From: Inquilinus limosus
GTDB taxonomy: Bacteria; Pseudomonadota; Alphaproteobacteria; DSM-16000; Inquilinaceae
DNA: 64,000 nucleotides
Assembly (NCBI RefSeq): GCF_002195995.1
Contig: NZ_NHON01000009.1
Location: 1 to 64,000 of the forward strand
Direction: 5' to 3'
A program made the position numbers and the translations under genes. Of the stretch, positions 32,415 through 40,885 are shown piece after piece. Every line of letters begins with the position of its first letter. Position 1 is the first letter of the stretch. A model generated the notes under the pieces. It saw nothing but the letters and a program-made list of their open reading frames with translations. It searched no databases and was not told where the DNA came from.

Positions 32415-32689
32415 GCGGGCGCGACCGGGTCGAGGCCGAGGTGCTGCGGGTGCTGCGCGCCGCGGCCCCAGCGGCGCGTGCCGTCACCCCCGACGACCGG
32501 CTGCTGGAGGATCTCGGCCTCGCCCCAGCCGACGTCACCCGCCTGGCCTGGGACATCGAGCAGGCGCTGGGCGCCGACATCCCGCGCGACGACCTGGCCT
32601 CGGTCTTCACCGTCCGCGCCCTGATCGACCTGGTCGACCAGCATTACGACCCGCTGACCGCCGAGCCCAGGCACGGCTGGCACATGTAG
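32411..32689 (+). CDS. Acyl-carrier-protein-like protein lacking the phosphopantetheine serine
   Basis: 92 residues. The four-helix ACP pattern is visible: VEAEVLRVLRAAAP, TPDDRLLEDLGLAPADVTRL, AWDIEQALGADIPRDDLASV and TVRALIDLVDQHY. Aligned with DLGADSLDTVEL of ACPs, the segment is DLGLAPADVTRL, so the attachment Ser is replaced by Pro. It cannot be loaded in the usual way, and may serve as a docking or regulatory partner. The GTG start lies in the 4-base overlap with the oxidoreductase stop, implying coupled translation. The fold call rests on pattern recognition. Confidence 0.7.
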   Translation: MSGRDRVEAEVLRVLRAAAPAARAVTPDDRLLEDLGLAPADVTRLAWDIEQALGADIPRDDLASVFTVRALIDLVDQHYDPLTAEPRHGWHM

Positions 32690-32827
32690 CAGGCTTCGCC
32701 CTGCCCGCCCGGGGCCTGCCAGGGCTACGCCGAAAGGATGAATGCACCGCAGCGCCGTGTCGGACCTCCGGCGTTGCGGGATGGGCGGGCAGGCGCCAAG
32801 CTGACGGAGCTGCCGGAGGGTTCTGCG

Positions 32828-34630
32828 ATGCATCCCCAGCGTCGGCTGACCGTGATCGTGTCGCTCGATGTGGCCGGCTTCACGCGGCTGGTCCAGGAGG
32901 ACGAGCGCGGCACCCTCGCGGCGCTCGCCGCGATCCGCCGGGATCTGCTGGGCGCGCCGCTGCGGGCCCGGCACGGCCATGTCTTCAAGACCATGGGCGA
33001 CGGCGTGCTGATCGAGTTCTCGAACATCGAGGATGCCGTGTGCTGGACGGTCGACTTCCAGAAGGCCATGGTGATCCGCAATGCGCAGAAGCCCAGGCGG
33101 CCGATGCTGGTTCGGGCTGGCGTCGCGCTTGCGGACGTCTTCGTCGAAGGCGAGGATCGGTTCGGAGCGGCCGTCGCCTTCGTCGTCCGCCTGCAGCAGG
33201 CCGCACCGCCGGGAGGCATCGCCATCACCCATTCCGTGCGCTGGCAGCTCGGCAAGGCGCTGTCGGCACCGTTCGTTCAGGAAATGAAGACCCTGAAGGA
33301 TATGGGCGGTCCGATGGAAATCTGGATCTGGCGTCCTCCCGGCAGCGATATCGAGAGCGCCGCCGCCGTGAACCGCGACAGCGCTGCGGCGGAGGACGGC
33401 GAGGAGGACCTGCCCTCGATCGTCGTCCTGCCCTTCGAGAACCTGTCCGGGGATCCCGCCGCGTCCACCCTCGCCGACGGCGCGGTGGAGGAGATCACCG
33501 CGACCCTCTCCCGCATCCGCGACTTCACCGTCATCGCCCGCCATTCGGCCGTGGCGTATCGGGCCGCGGGGCGCCCCATGGACCCGCGCGAGATCGCCCG
33601 TACCTTCAAGGTCCGCTACGTGCTCGAGGGCAGCGTGCGGACATCCGGCAACCGGGTGCGGATTTCGGCACAGCTGGTCGATGCGGCCAGCGCGCGCCAG
33701 CTGTGGTCCGGACGATTCGACGGGACGGCCGAGGATGTCTTCGACCTGCAGGACCGCATCGCCGAAGGCGTCGCCGGCGAGCTGCATCCGTCGATCCGCG
33801 CGGCCGAGATCGCGCTGGCGCTGTGCAAACGGCCCGACAGCCTGGCCGCCTACGATCTGATGCTGCAGGCTCTCCCGCATCTCTGGGCCCATCGCAAACC
33901 GGAGAATGCCGAGGCGATCCGGCTGCTGCGGGATGCGCTGCAGCTGGATCCGGACTACAGCCGCGCCGCCGCGCTGGCCGCCTGGGCTCATGGGCAGCAG
34001 GTCACCTACAACTGGGCCGCCGACTATGCGGCCGAGCGGGCGGCGGGCGACATCCTGATCAAGCAGGCCTCGGAAGGGGCGCAGGACGATGCCACGGCCC
34101 TGAGCGCCCTGGCCACGGCAACTATGCTCTTGTTCGGCGACATCGGCCGGGCCGAGCAGTTCGTCGATCGCGCGCTGGCGCTCGACCCGAACCACGCCTG
34201 GGCCTGGACGCGCCGCGGTTTCCTGCATGTCTATCGCGGCAACCCGTCCGCAGGCCGCCCGTGCTTCGAGCGAGCCATCCGTCTGAGCCCACTCGACCCG
34301 TTCAGCTTCAACTGCTTCATCGGCCTGGGCCTGGCCGCCTTCGCCGAGGGTCGCCCCAAGGAAGCGGCCGGCTGGACTCGCAAGGCGCTGCATCAGAAGC
34401 CCCAGGCGACCTGGATGTTCCGCGACCTCGCCACCTTCCTGGCCCATGCCGAGCAGATCGAACCCGCCCGCGCGGCGCTGGCGCAGTTCACGGCCTCCAG
34501 GCCCGGAATCTCCCTGTCGAATGTGGCCGATGCCCTGCACTATTTCGAGCCGGACCTGCTGCGCCGCTATCTCGACGGCCTTGCCCGTGCCGGCCTCCCG
34601 CAGGAACCGACGGACACGCCGGCACGATGA
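32828..34630 (+). CDS. Class III adenylate/guanylate cyclase with TolB-like and TPR domains
   Basis: 600 residues. The cyclase domain (about 5-170) keeps both metal-binding Asp residues, Asp14 in SLDVAGFT and Asp58 in MGDGVLIEF. A TolB-like N-terminal-type domain follows (about 195-330; SIVVLPFENLSGDPAASTLADG, FKVRYVLEGSVR, LVDAASARQLWSGRFDG). The rest is TPR repeats (about 340-590). No membrane segment is visible. It probably makes cAMP or cGMP in response to a signal read by the TPR body. The start ATG 32828 has GGAGGG upstream. The regulator at 36452-38014 carries the same TolB/TPR body with a different head. Confidence 0.9.
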   Translation: MHPQRRLTVIVSLDVAGFTRLVQEDERGTLAALAAIRRDLLGAPLRARHGHVFKTMGDGVLIEFSNIEDAVCWTVDFQKAMVIRNAQKPRRPMLVRAGVALADVFVEGEDRFGAAVAFVVRLQQAAPPGGIAITHSVRWQLGKALSAPFVQEMKTLKDMGGPMEIWIWRPPGSDIESAAAVNRDSAAAEDGEEDLPSIVVLPFENLSGDPAASTLADGAVEEITATLSRIRDFTVIARHSAVAYRAAGRPMDPREIARTFKVRYVLEGSVRTSGNRVRISAQLVDAASARQLWSGRFDGTAEDVFDLQDRIAEGVAGELHPSIRAAEIALALCKRPDSLAAYDLMLQALPHLWAHRKPENAEAIRLLRDALQLDPDYSRAAALAAWAHGQQVTYNWAADYAAERAAGDILIKQASEGAQDDATALSALATATMLLFGDIGRAEQFVDRALALDPNHAWAWTRRGFLHVYRGNPSAGRPCFERAIRLSPLDPFSFNCFIGLGLAAFAEGRPKEAAGWTRKALHQKPQATWMFRDLATFLAHAEQIEPARAALAQFTASRPGISLSNVADALHYFEPDLLRRYLDGLARAGLPQEPTDTPAR

Positions 34631-34734
34631 GCTCCGGCCGGATCAGGCCGGCTTCCGTCAGGCCGATGGCGGATGCAGTCAAATCCGCCGGCGCTCCGAC
34701 CCTAGAGTGGGCAGAATCACGGGGGGAGAGCGCG

Positions 34735-35802
34735 ATGCGATCGTTGGTCCTGGCTACCGTCCTGGCGTTCTCAGGCTTTTCCGCCCTCGCCGCCGATCCG
34801 GCGCCGACCGACCCGGTTCCGACCGTGCCGGCCTCCGACCTCACCGGGCTGCAGACCGCCTTCGACCCGATGGGCCCGGCGGTGCAGGCGCTGACCCTGC
34901 CGGACGGCCGCGTGGTGCATTACATCGACGAGGGCGAGCCGGGCTGGCGGCCGGTGCTCTATGTCAGCGGCACCGGCACCAGCGTCCGCGCCTTCGGCAT
35001 GACCGAGTATCTGCGCAGCCTGCGCACGACGCTGAAGCTCCGCTTCATCGCGGTCGAGCGCAACGGCTTCGGCGACACCGAGTTCCGGCCCGGCTGGACG
35101 ACGAAGGACTACGCCGCGGAGGTCCGCGCCGTGCTGGACCATCTCGGCGTGCGGCAGACGGCCGCCCTGGCCATCTCCGGCGGCGGGCCCTACCTGGCGG
35201 AGATCGCGGCCGAGATGCCGGACCGGCTGATCTCGTTGCACTTCCTGGCCGCGACCTCCGGCTTCGATCCGGAGAAGAAGGCCTGCAGGATGTCCGACGC
35301 CGAGCTGACCGAGGCGATGACATCGGCACAGAACCCGGAGAGCTGGTGGGCCTATCCGGAGACCAGCCCGACGCGGAAGATCCCCGGCTTCGCCGACCGC
35401 GCCTATGAGGAGGGCGCCCGCACCTATTTCATCCGCGGCCAGATGGGCGACCTGCGCGGCCAGGTCGCCGAGTACCGCCGCTACTGCACCGGGCCGAAGA
35501 CCGACGTCACCCGGGTGCAGGTGCCGGTCTATGTCTACCAGGGCACCGCCGACACCTCGGTCCCGCTCGATCAGGCGCGGTACTGGCAGTCGCAGTTCCC
35601 GAATGTCCGCAAGGCCCGGATCTATGAGGGCGAGGGCCATGATGTGCAGTACCGCCACTGGGACCAGCTGCTGCTGGACGTCGCCGGCCATGCCGGGCTG
35701 ACGATGCTGTGCGCCGACGGCAAATCGCAGGCGGTGCCGGAGGCCGACGCCCAGACGCTGCTGGCGAAGGGAGCCACTCTGGGCATCTGCGCTTGGCGCT
35801 GA
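34735..35802 (+). CDS. Exported alpha/beta hydrolase
   Basis: 355 residues. The signal peptide MRSLVLATVLAFSGFSALAA is followed by a hydrolase fold: VLYVSGTGTSVRAFGM (oxyanion region), nucleophile Ser in ALAISGGGPYL, acidic residue in GTADTSVPLD and His in YEGEGHDVQYRHWD. It is probably a periplasmic esterase or related hydrolase. The nucleophile elbow reads AISGGG rather than the usual GxSxG. A GGGGGGAG box precedes ATG 34735. It follows the cyclase gene by about 100 bases. The substrate is unknown. Confidence 0.85.
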   Translation: MRSLVLATVLAFSGFSALAADPAPTDPVPTVPASDLTGLQTAFDPMGPAVQALTLPDGRVVHYIDEGEPGWRPVLYVSGTGTSVRAFGMTEYLRSLRTTLKLRFIAVERNGFGDTEFRPGWTTKDYAAEVRAVLDHLGVRQTAALAISGGGPYLAEIAAEMPDRLISLHFLAATSGFDPEKKACRMSDAELTEAMTSAQNPESWWAYPETSPTRKIPGFADRAYEEGARTYFIRGQMGDLRGQVAEYRRYCTGPKTDVTRVQVPVYVYQGTADTSVPLDQARYWQSQFPNVRKARIYEGEGHDVQYRHWDQLLLDVAGHAGLTMLCADGKSQAVPEADAQTLLAKGATLGICAWR

Positions 35803-35856
35803 AGGCCGGCTTGCGGGTAGACTGGAGGCCGGATCCTGCAGCGAAGGACGCGCGCC

Positions 35857-36411
35857 ATGGCCACGACGCCCCCGCCCCTTGCCCTCGACCTGCCGGCCCC
35901 CGGCTTTAGCCTGCCCGGCACCGACGGCCGGACCTATTCGCTCGACGACGTCGCCGGGCCGCGCGGCACGGTGATCGTCTTCATCTGCAACCACTGCCCC
36001 TATGTGAAGGCGGTGATCGACCGGCTGGTGGACGACGCCATGACGCTGCTGTCCGAGGGCATCGGCTTCGCGGCGATCTGCTCGAACGACGCCGCGGCCT
36101 ATCCGGAGGACGGCTTCGGGCCGATGAAGGAGTTCGACGAGGCGCACGACCTGCCCTTCCCCTATCTGCATGACGAGGACCAGTCGGTGGCGCGCGCCTA
36201 TGGCGCCGTCTGCACCCCGGATTTCTTCGGCTATGACGCGCAGCGGCGGCTGAAGTATCGCGGCCGGCTGGATGAGGGCCGCACCGCCCCGCCCTCGCCG
36301 CATGCCCGGCGCGAGCTGGTGGAGGCGATGCTGCAGATCGCCGAGACCGGCCAGGCCCCCGCCGACCAGGTGCCGTCGATGGGCTGCTCGATCAAATGGA
36401 AGGCGGCATGA
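35857..36411 (+). CDS. Thioredoxin-fold protein (AhpC/TlpA-like) with CNHC site
   Basis: 184 residues. A thioredoxin fold with active pair Cys44-Asn-His-Cys47 in FICNHCPYVK, then AICSNDAAAYPEDGFGPMKE and GAVCTPDFFGYD, where the cis-Pro follows TP. This is the family of cytosolic thioredoxin-like, peroxiredoxin-related proteins common in bacteria. It lacks a signal peptide. It likely reduces disulfides or peroxides; the partner is unknown. It follows the exported hydrolase by about 54 bases. Confidence 0.88.
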   Translation: MATTPPPLALDLPAPGFSLPGTDGRTYSLDDVAGPRGTVIVFICNHCPYVKAVIDRLVDDAMTLLSEGIGFAAICSNDAAAYPEDGFGPMKEFDEAHDLPFPYLHDEDQSVARAYGAVCTPDFFGYDAQRRLKYRGRLDEGRTAPPSPHARRELVEAMLQIAETGQAPADQVPSMGCSIKWKAA

Positions 36412-36451
36412 TATCGACCGGCCGGACAAGGCGCATTCCACAGATCGCCGG

Positions 36452-38014
36452 CTACTCCGGCAATCCGGCGTCCCGCAGCGCGCCGCCGAGAGCATCCGCG
36501 AGCGCCGGCGCGCAGTTCACGCCGGCAAACTGGCGGCTGTAGCGAAAGGCGGGCTGAAGCTCGAGCACGCGCGCCGCGGCCGCCCTCGCCTCGTCCAACC
36601 GGTCCAGCCTGGCCAGCGCGGCCGCCAGCTGCACATATGTGATGCTGTGCGCGGGATTGGCTTGCACGGATCTGTAGGCCGCACGGCACGCGTCCTCGTA
36701 ACGGCCACGCAGCAGGTGGCTCATGGCCTGCGCGTCGAACGCGGCCCAGGCCCATGAATCGAACGGGCTCAGCCTCAGGCCCTGCTCACTCCACTCCAGC
36801 GCACGCTCCGGTTCGCCGCCCCATCCGAGCATGACGCTGCCGAGAATATAGGTCAGCGCCGATGACGGGCTGATGGCGAGCGCGGCCTCCAACGCCGTGA
36901 ACGCCGCGGTGCGATCATGCGCATCCATGCCGATGGAAAACCCCGCCCAGGTCAGGGCGAGCGCATCGTCCTGGCCATGGACGATGGCCGACCGGGCGTG
37001 GCGGATCGAGGCAGCGCGGTTGGCCTCCCGCAGGCCGGCGCGAAGGAACAGGCAATGATGGCACATCGCGGCGTTGCCATGCGCCAGCGCGTAGGCGGGA
37101 TCGAGGGCGATCGCGCGATCGAGCAGCGCCAGCGCCCTCGTCACCTGCTCCGGCATGCCTGAATCGACGTCGGGCTGGGCCTGCAGCACGAGATCATAGG
37201 CATCGAGGCTGTCGGGGCGCTTCCGCCTGACACGCTCGATCTCCGCCTTCCGCACACTCGGCGCGATCGCGCCCACCGCCGACAGCGCGATCTCGTCCTG
37301 GAGCGCGAAGATGTCCTCGGAGCTGCGGTCGTAGCGCTCGGCCCACACATGCGCGCCGGTCGACGCATCGATCATCTGCCCGGTTACGCGCACGCTGCCG
37401 CCGATCTTGCGCACGCTGCCCTCGAGGACATAACGGACGCCAAGCTCGCGGCCGACCCGCTTCACGTCCACGGCGCGGCCCTTGTAGGCGAAGGTCGAGT
37501 TCCGCGCGATGACGAACAGCCATTTGATGCGGGCCAGGCCGGTGATGATGTCGTCGACCATTCCATCGGCGAAATACTCCTGCTGCGGATCGCCGCTCAG
37601 ATTCGAGAATGGCAGCACCGCAACGGAGGGCCTGTCCGGCAAGGCCGGTGCAGATGCGGCGCGGGCGGCGGCCGAAGGATCGGGAGTGTTCGCGGCGACG
37701 GCCGGCCCGACATAGCGATAGCCGCGGCGCGGCAGCGTTTCGATCCAGCCCTCGGCATCCGCCGCCTCGGCCAGCACCCGGCGCAAGGCGGCGATCTGGA
37801 CCGTCAGATTGTTGTCGGCGACCGCCAATCCGCCCCAGCCGGCCTCGACCAGCGCGTCCTTCGACACGGGGACGCCCGCGTTCTGGAGCAGCAGGCGCAG
37901 CAGCGCGACGGCGCGCTGCCCGAGCATGGTCGGCTCGGCCCGGTGATAGAGGATGCGCGCCTGCGGATCGAGGCGGAACGGGCCGAACTGGAGGTGATCG
38001 CCCCCGGTTGTCAT
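36452..38014 (-). CDS. Winged-helix regulator with TolB-like and TPR domains (CadC/ToxR-type head)
   Basis: 520 residues. The OmpR/PhoB-type winged helix (about 8-103; FGPFRLDPQARILYH, LTVQIAALRRVL, IETLPRRGYRYVG) is joined to a TolB-like domain (about 128-260; SVAVLPFSNLSGDPQQEYFADG, LGVRYVLEGSVR, GAHVWAERYDRSSEDIF) and TPR repeats (about 270-510). No membrane helix is visible, unlike CadC. It diverges from the cupin gene at 38122 with about 107 bases between, and probably controls it. The TolB/TPR body matches that of the cyclase at 32828-34630, including phrases such as LEGSVR and the RPDSL(A/D)AYDL joint. Confidence 0.92.
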   Translation of the reverse strand: MTTGGDHLQFGPFRLDPQARILYHRAEPTMLGQRAVALLRLLLQNAGVPVSKDALVEAGWGGLAVADNNLTVQIAALRRVLAEAADAEGWIETLPRRGYRYVGPAVAANTPDPSAAARAASAPALPDRPSVAVLPFSNLSGDPQQEYFADGMVDDIITGLARIKWLFVIARNSTFAYKGRAVDVKRVGRELGVRYVLEGSVRKIGGSVRVTGQMIDASTGAHVWAERYDRSSEDIFALQDEIALSAVGAIAPSVRKAEIERVRRKRPDSLDAYDLVLQAQPDVDSGMPEQVTRALALLDRAIALDPAYALAHGNAAMCHHCLFLRAGLREANRAASIRHARSAIVHGQDDALALTWAGFSIGMDAHDRTAAFTALEAALAISPSSALTYILGSVMLGWGGEPERALEWSEQGLRLSPFDSWAWAAFDAQAMSHLLRGRYEDACRAAYRSVQANPAHSITYVQLAAALARLDRLDEARAAAARVLELQPAFRYSRQFAGVNCAPALADALGGALRDAGLPE

Positions 38015-38121
38015 TCACGGATTTTAGCAAATTTTTGGGAACGGCTTCACGACTTCCCGGCGCAGGCGGCCGATGCTGCCCGGGTGCTTGCGAGAGCAGG
38101 CCTGATCGATGGAGGGATCAC

Positions 38122-38583
38122 ATGAGCACCGATGCCGTCATTCGCATGCCCGAGGAGAAGCCGGGGGTCATGCTGCGCGGTCATCCGATGGTCTTCCTCG
38201 TCACCGGCGAACACACCAGGCATACGAGCATGTTCGACTGGACGATCCCGGCCGGGTTCGCCACCGGACGCCACGTCCACCGGGTGCAGGAGGAGACGTT
38301 CTACCTCCTCGAAGGTGAATGCGAGTGGCATGTCGGCGACCGGACGGTCCGCGCCACGCCGGGAACCTATCTGTTCATCCCGCCGGGGGTGCCGCACAAC
38401 ATCACCAATGTCAGCGACAGGCCGGCCCGCGTGCTGATGACCGTCTCTCCGCCCGGCCACGAGCATTATTTCGAGGAGCTGGCGATGCTCGCGGCGCAAG
38501 GCGCGCCGGACCCCGAGGCGCTCGCCGATCTCAGGAATCGCTACGACACCGATCAGCTCTCGACCCTGACAACGCGCGCATAG
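38122..38583 (+). CDS. Cupin-domain protein
   Basis: 153 residues. A single cupin barrel with metal ligands in GRHVHRVQEETFYLLEGECE (His, His, Glu) and PPGVPHNITN (His). It resembles small cupins of the quercetin-dioxygenase-like group; the substrate is unknown. GGAGGG lies 6 nt before ATG 38122. It is divergent from the winged-helix TolB/TPR regulator and likely its target. Confidence 0.87.
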   Translation: MSTDAVIRMPEEKPGVMLRGHPMVFLVTGEHTRHTSMFDWTIPAGFATGRHVHRVQEETFYLLEGECEWHVGDRTVRATPGTYLFIPPGVPHNITNVSDRPARVLMTVSPPGHEHYFEELAMLAAQGAPDPEALADLRNRYDTDQLSTLTTRA

Positions 38584-38641
38584 GCCTGCGCCTCGGTCGC
38601 AGTCCCTCGACACGGTGGCCCGGCCCCGCCAAGGTGCCCGC

Positions 38642-39580
38642 ATGGACACTCTCGGTGAGAACGAACTCCGGCTGATGCAGGGCCTGGCCCAGCAGGTCAT
38701 GGCGCTGCGGCCGGAGCTGGTGAACGGCGATGCCAGCACCGGCGAGCTGGCCTGGGTCTGGGCCAAGGATGTCGATGCGCTCGGCCGGTTCTGGCGGCAC
38801 CGGCTGTGGTTCGCCGATGGACGGCTGGCCGCGTGGGGATGGGCGCATCTGCCCTACCGGGTGCCGCGCGGCGACGGATCGTTTCGCGAGGCCGGGACGG
38901 CCAATCTGATCTGGCAGACCCATCCGGACCGGCCGGAACTGCTAGCCGAGATCCTCGACTGGTATGACGGGGTTGCAGCCCGCGCCGACCGGTCGATGCT
39001 GGTCCAGTCCGGCGATGCCCGGGCGCAGGCCATCGTTGCCGCGCATGGCTACGCATTCGACGCGGAAGCTGGCGCGGACGACGGGTCATGGGTGCAGTTC
39101 AACGCCAGGGATCTGACGGAGGTGCCGGCCCCGGTGCTCTCTGAGGGCTTCCGGTTCCTGACCGCCGCGGACGTCCCGGCGGCGGCCGCTGTCCAGGCGC
39201 ATCGCGATGCGTGGCACCCTTCCAGCCTCACCGAAGCGGCGTTCGAGCGGGTCCGGCGGACCTGGCCGTACCGGGCCGACCTGCATCCGCTGGTCGCGGC
39301 GCCCGATGGCACGCTGGCGGCGACCGCGATCATCTGGCTGGACGAGGCGACGCGCACCGCCGAATTCGAGCCGGTCGGAACGCATCGCGACTTCCGGCGG
39401 CTGGGGCTGGGCACCGCGCTGCAGCTGCACGGCATGCACCTGGCCAGGGCGGCCGGCGCGACCCGGATGCTGGTCGCCTGCCTGGGTGCGCCGGGGCACC
39501 CGGCCGCCCGCGACCTGTATTACGGCGTCGGCTTCCGCCCGTTCACGCGGGACCTGCCGCAGATCAAGGCCGCGCGATAG
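38642..39580 (+). CDS. GNAT-family N-acetyltransferase (tandem domains)
   Basis: 312 residues. An N-terminal degenerate GNAT half (about 1-150; LAWVWAKDVDALGRFWRHRL) precedes a second half with the acetyl-CoA loop EFEPVGTHRDFRRLGLGTAL followed by ARAAGATRMLVACLG and YYGVGFRPFTRD. Tandem GNATs of this length resemble mycothiol-synthase-like enzymes, but the acceptor is unknown. The start ATG 38642 has AAGGTG upstream. 58 bases after the cupin gene. Confidence 0.85.
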   Translation: MDTLGENELRLMQGLAQQVMALRPELVNGDASTGELAWVWAKDVDALGRFWRHRLWFADGRLAAWGWAHLPYRVPRGDGSFREAGTANLIWQTHPDRPELLAEILDWYDGVAARADRSMLVQSGDARAQAIVAAHGYAFDAEAGADDGSWVQFNARDLTEVPAPVLSEGFRFLTAADVPAAAAVQAHRDAWHPSSLTEAAFERVRRTWPYRADLHPLVAAPDGTLAATAIIWLDEATRTAEFEPVGTHRDFRRLGLGTALQLHGMHLARAAGATRMLVACLGAPGHPAARDLYYGVGFRPFTRDLPQIKAAR

Positions 39581-39596
39581 CGCCGGGCGGCGTGCT

Positions 39597-39788
39597 TCAG
39601 AAGGACCGGGATACTCCGTCCAGACGCAAGGACCGTGCCGGCGCGGTCCGGCCCCACGCTTCATCGGCGCGTTCCTCGCGGGCGATCTGCTCCTCGTCCT
39701 CGACCGGATCGGGACCGCTGAACACCAGTGCCGTCGCCACGAAAACCACCGCCTCCGTCGCCACGAACATCATCAGCTCCCCGAGCAT
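39597..39788 (-). CDS. Small single-helix membrane protein
   Basis: 63 residues. One hydrophobic helix, MLGELMMFVATEAVVFVATALVF given here only by its ends (residues 1-23), then an acidic stretch EDEEQIAREERADEAWG and a basic tail. GGAGGGA lies upstream of ATG 39788, which is why this start is chosen over an in-frame ATG at 39863. No family recognised. Converges on the GNAT gene. Confidence 0.6.
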   Translation of the reverse strand: MLGELMMFVATEAVVFVATALVFSGPDPVEDEEQIAREERADEAWGRTAPARSLRLDGVSRSF

Positions 39789-39891
39789 CGGTCTCCCTCC
39801 ATCGGTGACGGCCGTCGGAGGGGAAACAGGGTGAGAGGGATATTCGTCTCGCCCATGAGCCATGGATTTTCGGAGCCCGGCCCGGAGGGCC

Positions 39892-40245
39892 TCAGCGCCC
39901 CGGGAACGCGGCCTCGTACGGCTCCGGCCTGAAGCCCACCAGCAGCCGGCCGCCGATATCGAGCACCGGCCGCTTGATCATCGAGGGCTGGTCGAGCATC
40001 AGCGCGATCGCCTTGGCCTCGGTCAGGTCCTCGCGGACGGCGTCGGGCAGCTTGCGGAAGGTGGTGCCGGAGCGGTTCAGCAGCACCTCCCAGCCGGCCT
40101 GCTTCGCCCAGCCCTCGAGCGTGGCGCGGTCGATGCCCGCGGCCTTGTAGTCGTGGAAGGCATAGGCGACGCCGCGGCCGTCGAGCCAGGCCCGCGCCTT
40201 CTTCATGGTGTCGCAGTTCTTGATGCCGTAGATCGTGACCGCCAT
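39892..40245 (-). CDS. ArsC-family reductase (YffB/Spx-like)
   Basis: 117 residues. Thioredoxin-like ArsC fold with a single active Cys11 in GIKNCDTMKKARAWL, then FHDYKAAGI, LLNRSGTTFRKLP and MIKRPVLDIGGRLLVGFRP. This is the YffB-type branch, thought to use glutathione; true arsenate reduction is not demonstrated for it. No arsenic genes are nearby. Confidence 0.9.
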   Translation of the reverse strand: MAVTIYGIKNCDTMKKARAWLDGRGVAYAFHDYKAAGIDRATLEGWAKQAGWEVLLNRSGTTFRKLPDAVREDLTEAKAIALMLDQPSMIKRPVLDIGGRLLVGFRPEPYEAAFPGR

Positions 40246-40378
40246 CTTGCGTTCGCCTGTCCTTCCGCGATGCCGGTCCGACCATAGGGTCTGCCGCGGC
40301 CGGCGTCATCCCCGATACCTGACAGCCGGTGACAGCCATCGCCTGTACAGTGGCGGCAGATCGAGCAGCGAGGCGGGA

Positions 40379-40885
40379 ATGACGAAGACAACGGTCGGAC
40401 GGAAGGTGCGGACGGCGCCGGCGGAGACCGCGGAGGGCCGGTGCCTGTGCGGCCGGGTGCGGGTGGAGATCGGCGTGCCGGCGCGCTGGGCCTGGCACGA
40501 CCATTCCCGCAACAGCCGGCTGGCGCATGGCGCGGCCTATGCCACCTATGTCGGGTGCTGGCGCAGCCGGGTGCGGATCGTCAAGGGCGAGTCCGCCCTC
40601 GCCCGCTTCACCGAGGAGGAGACCGGGCGGATCCGCAGCTTCTGCCGCCATTGCGGCACGCCGGTGCTGTATGAGCGGCCGCACGCGCAGCAGATGGTGA
40701 ACATCCCGCGCGCCCTGTTCGAGACCCGCACCGGCCGCGAGCCGTTGTATCACATCGCCATCGAGCAGGCGCAGGAATGGACCTGGCGGGGCGAGCCCCT
40801 GCGGCCGCTGAAGGGCTTCCCCGGAGTGGTCTGGACCGGGCCGAAGCGCCGGAAGAAACGGCCGCTGCTGGACGAGGAATTCTAG
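40379..40885 (+). CDS. GFA-domain (glutathione-dependent formaldehyde-activating-like) protein
   Basis: 168 residues. Zinc-binding Cys patterns of the GFA/CENP-V fold: GRCLCGRVRVE and SFCRHCGTPVLYE, with WHDHSRNSRLAHG replacing the usual C-x-x-C of the middle site. The C-terminus is very basic (GPKRRKKRPLL). The function is uncertain; many GFA proteins are not formaldehyde enzymes. GAGG precedes ATG 40379. Its stop shares a CTAG with the converging MFS gene. Confidence 0.8.
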   Translation: MTKTTVGRKVRTAPAETAEGRCLCGRVRVEIGVPARWAWHDHSRNSRLAHGAAYATYVGCWRSRVRIVKGESALARFTEEETGRIRSFCRHCGTPVLYERPHAQQMVNIPRALFETRTGREPLYHIAIEQAQEWTWRGEPLRPLKGFPGVVWTGPKRRKKRPLLDEEF

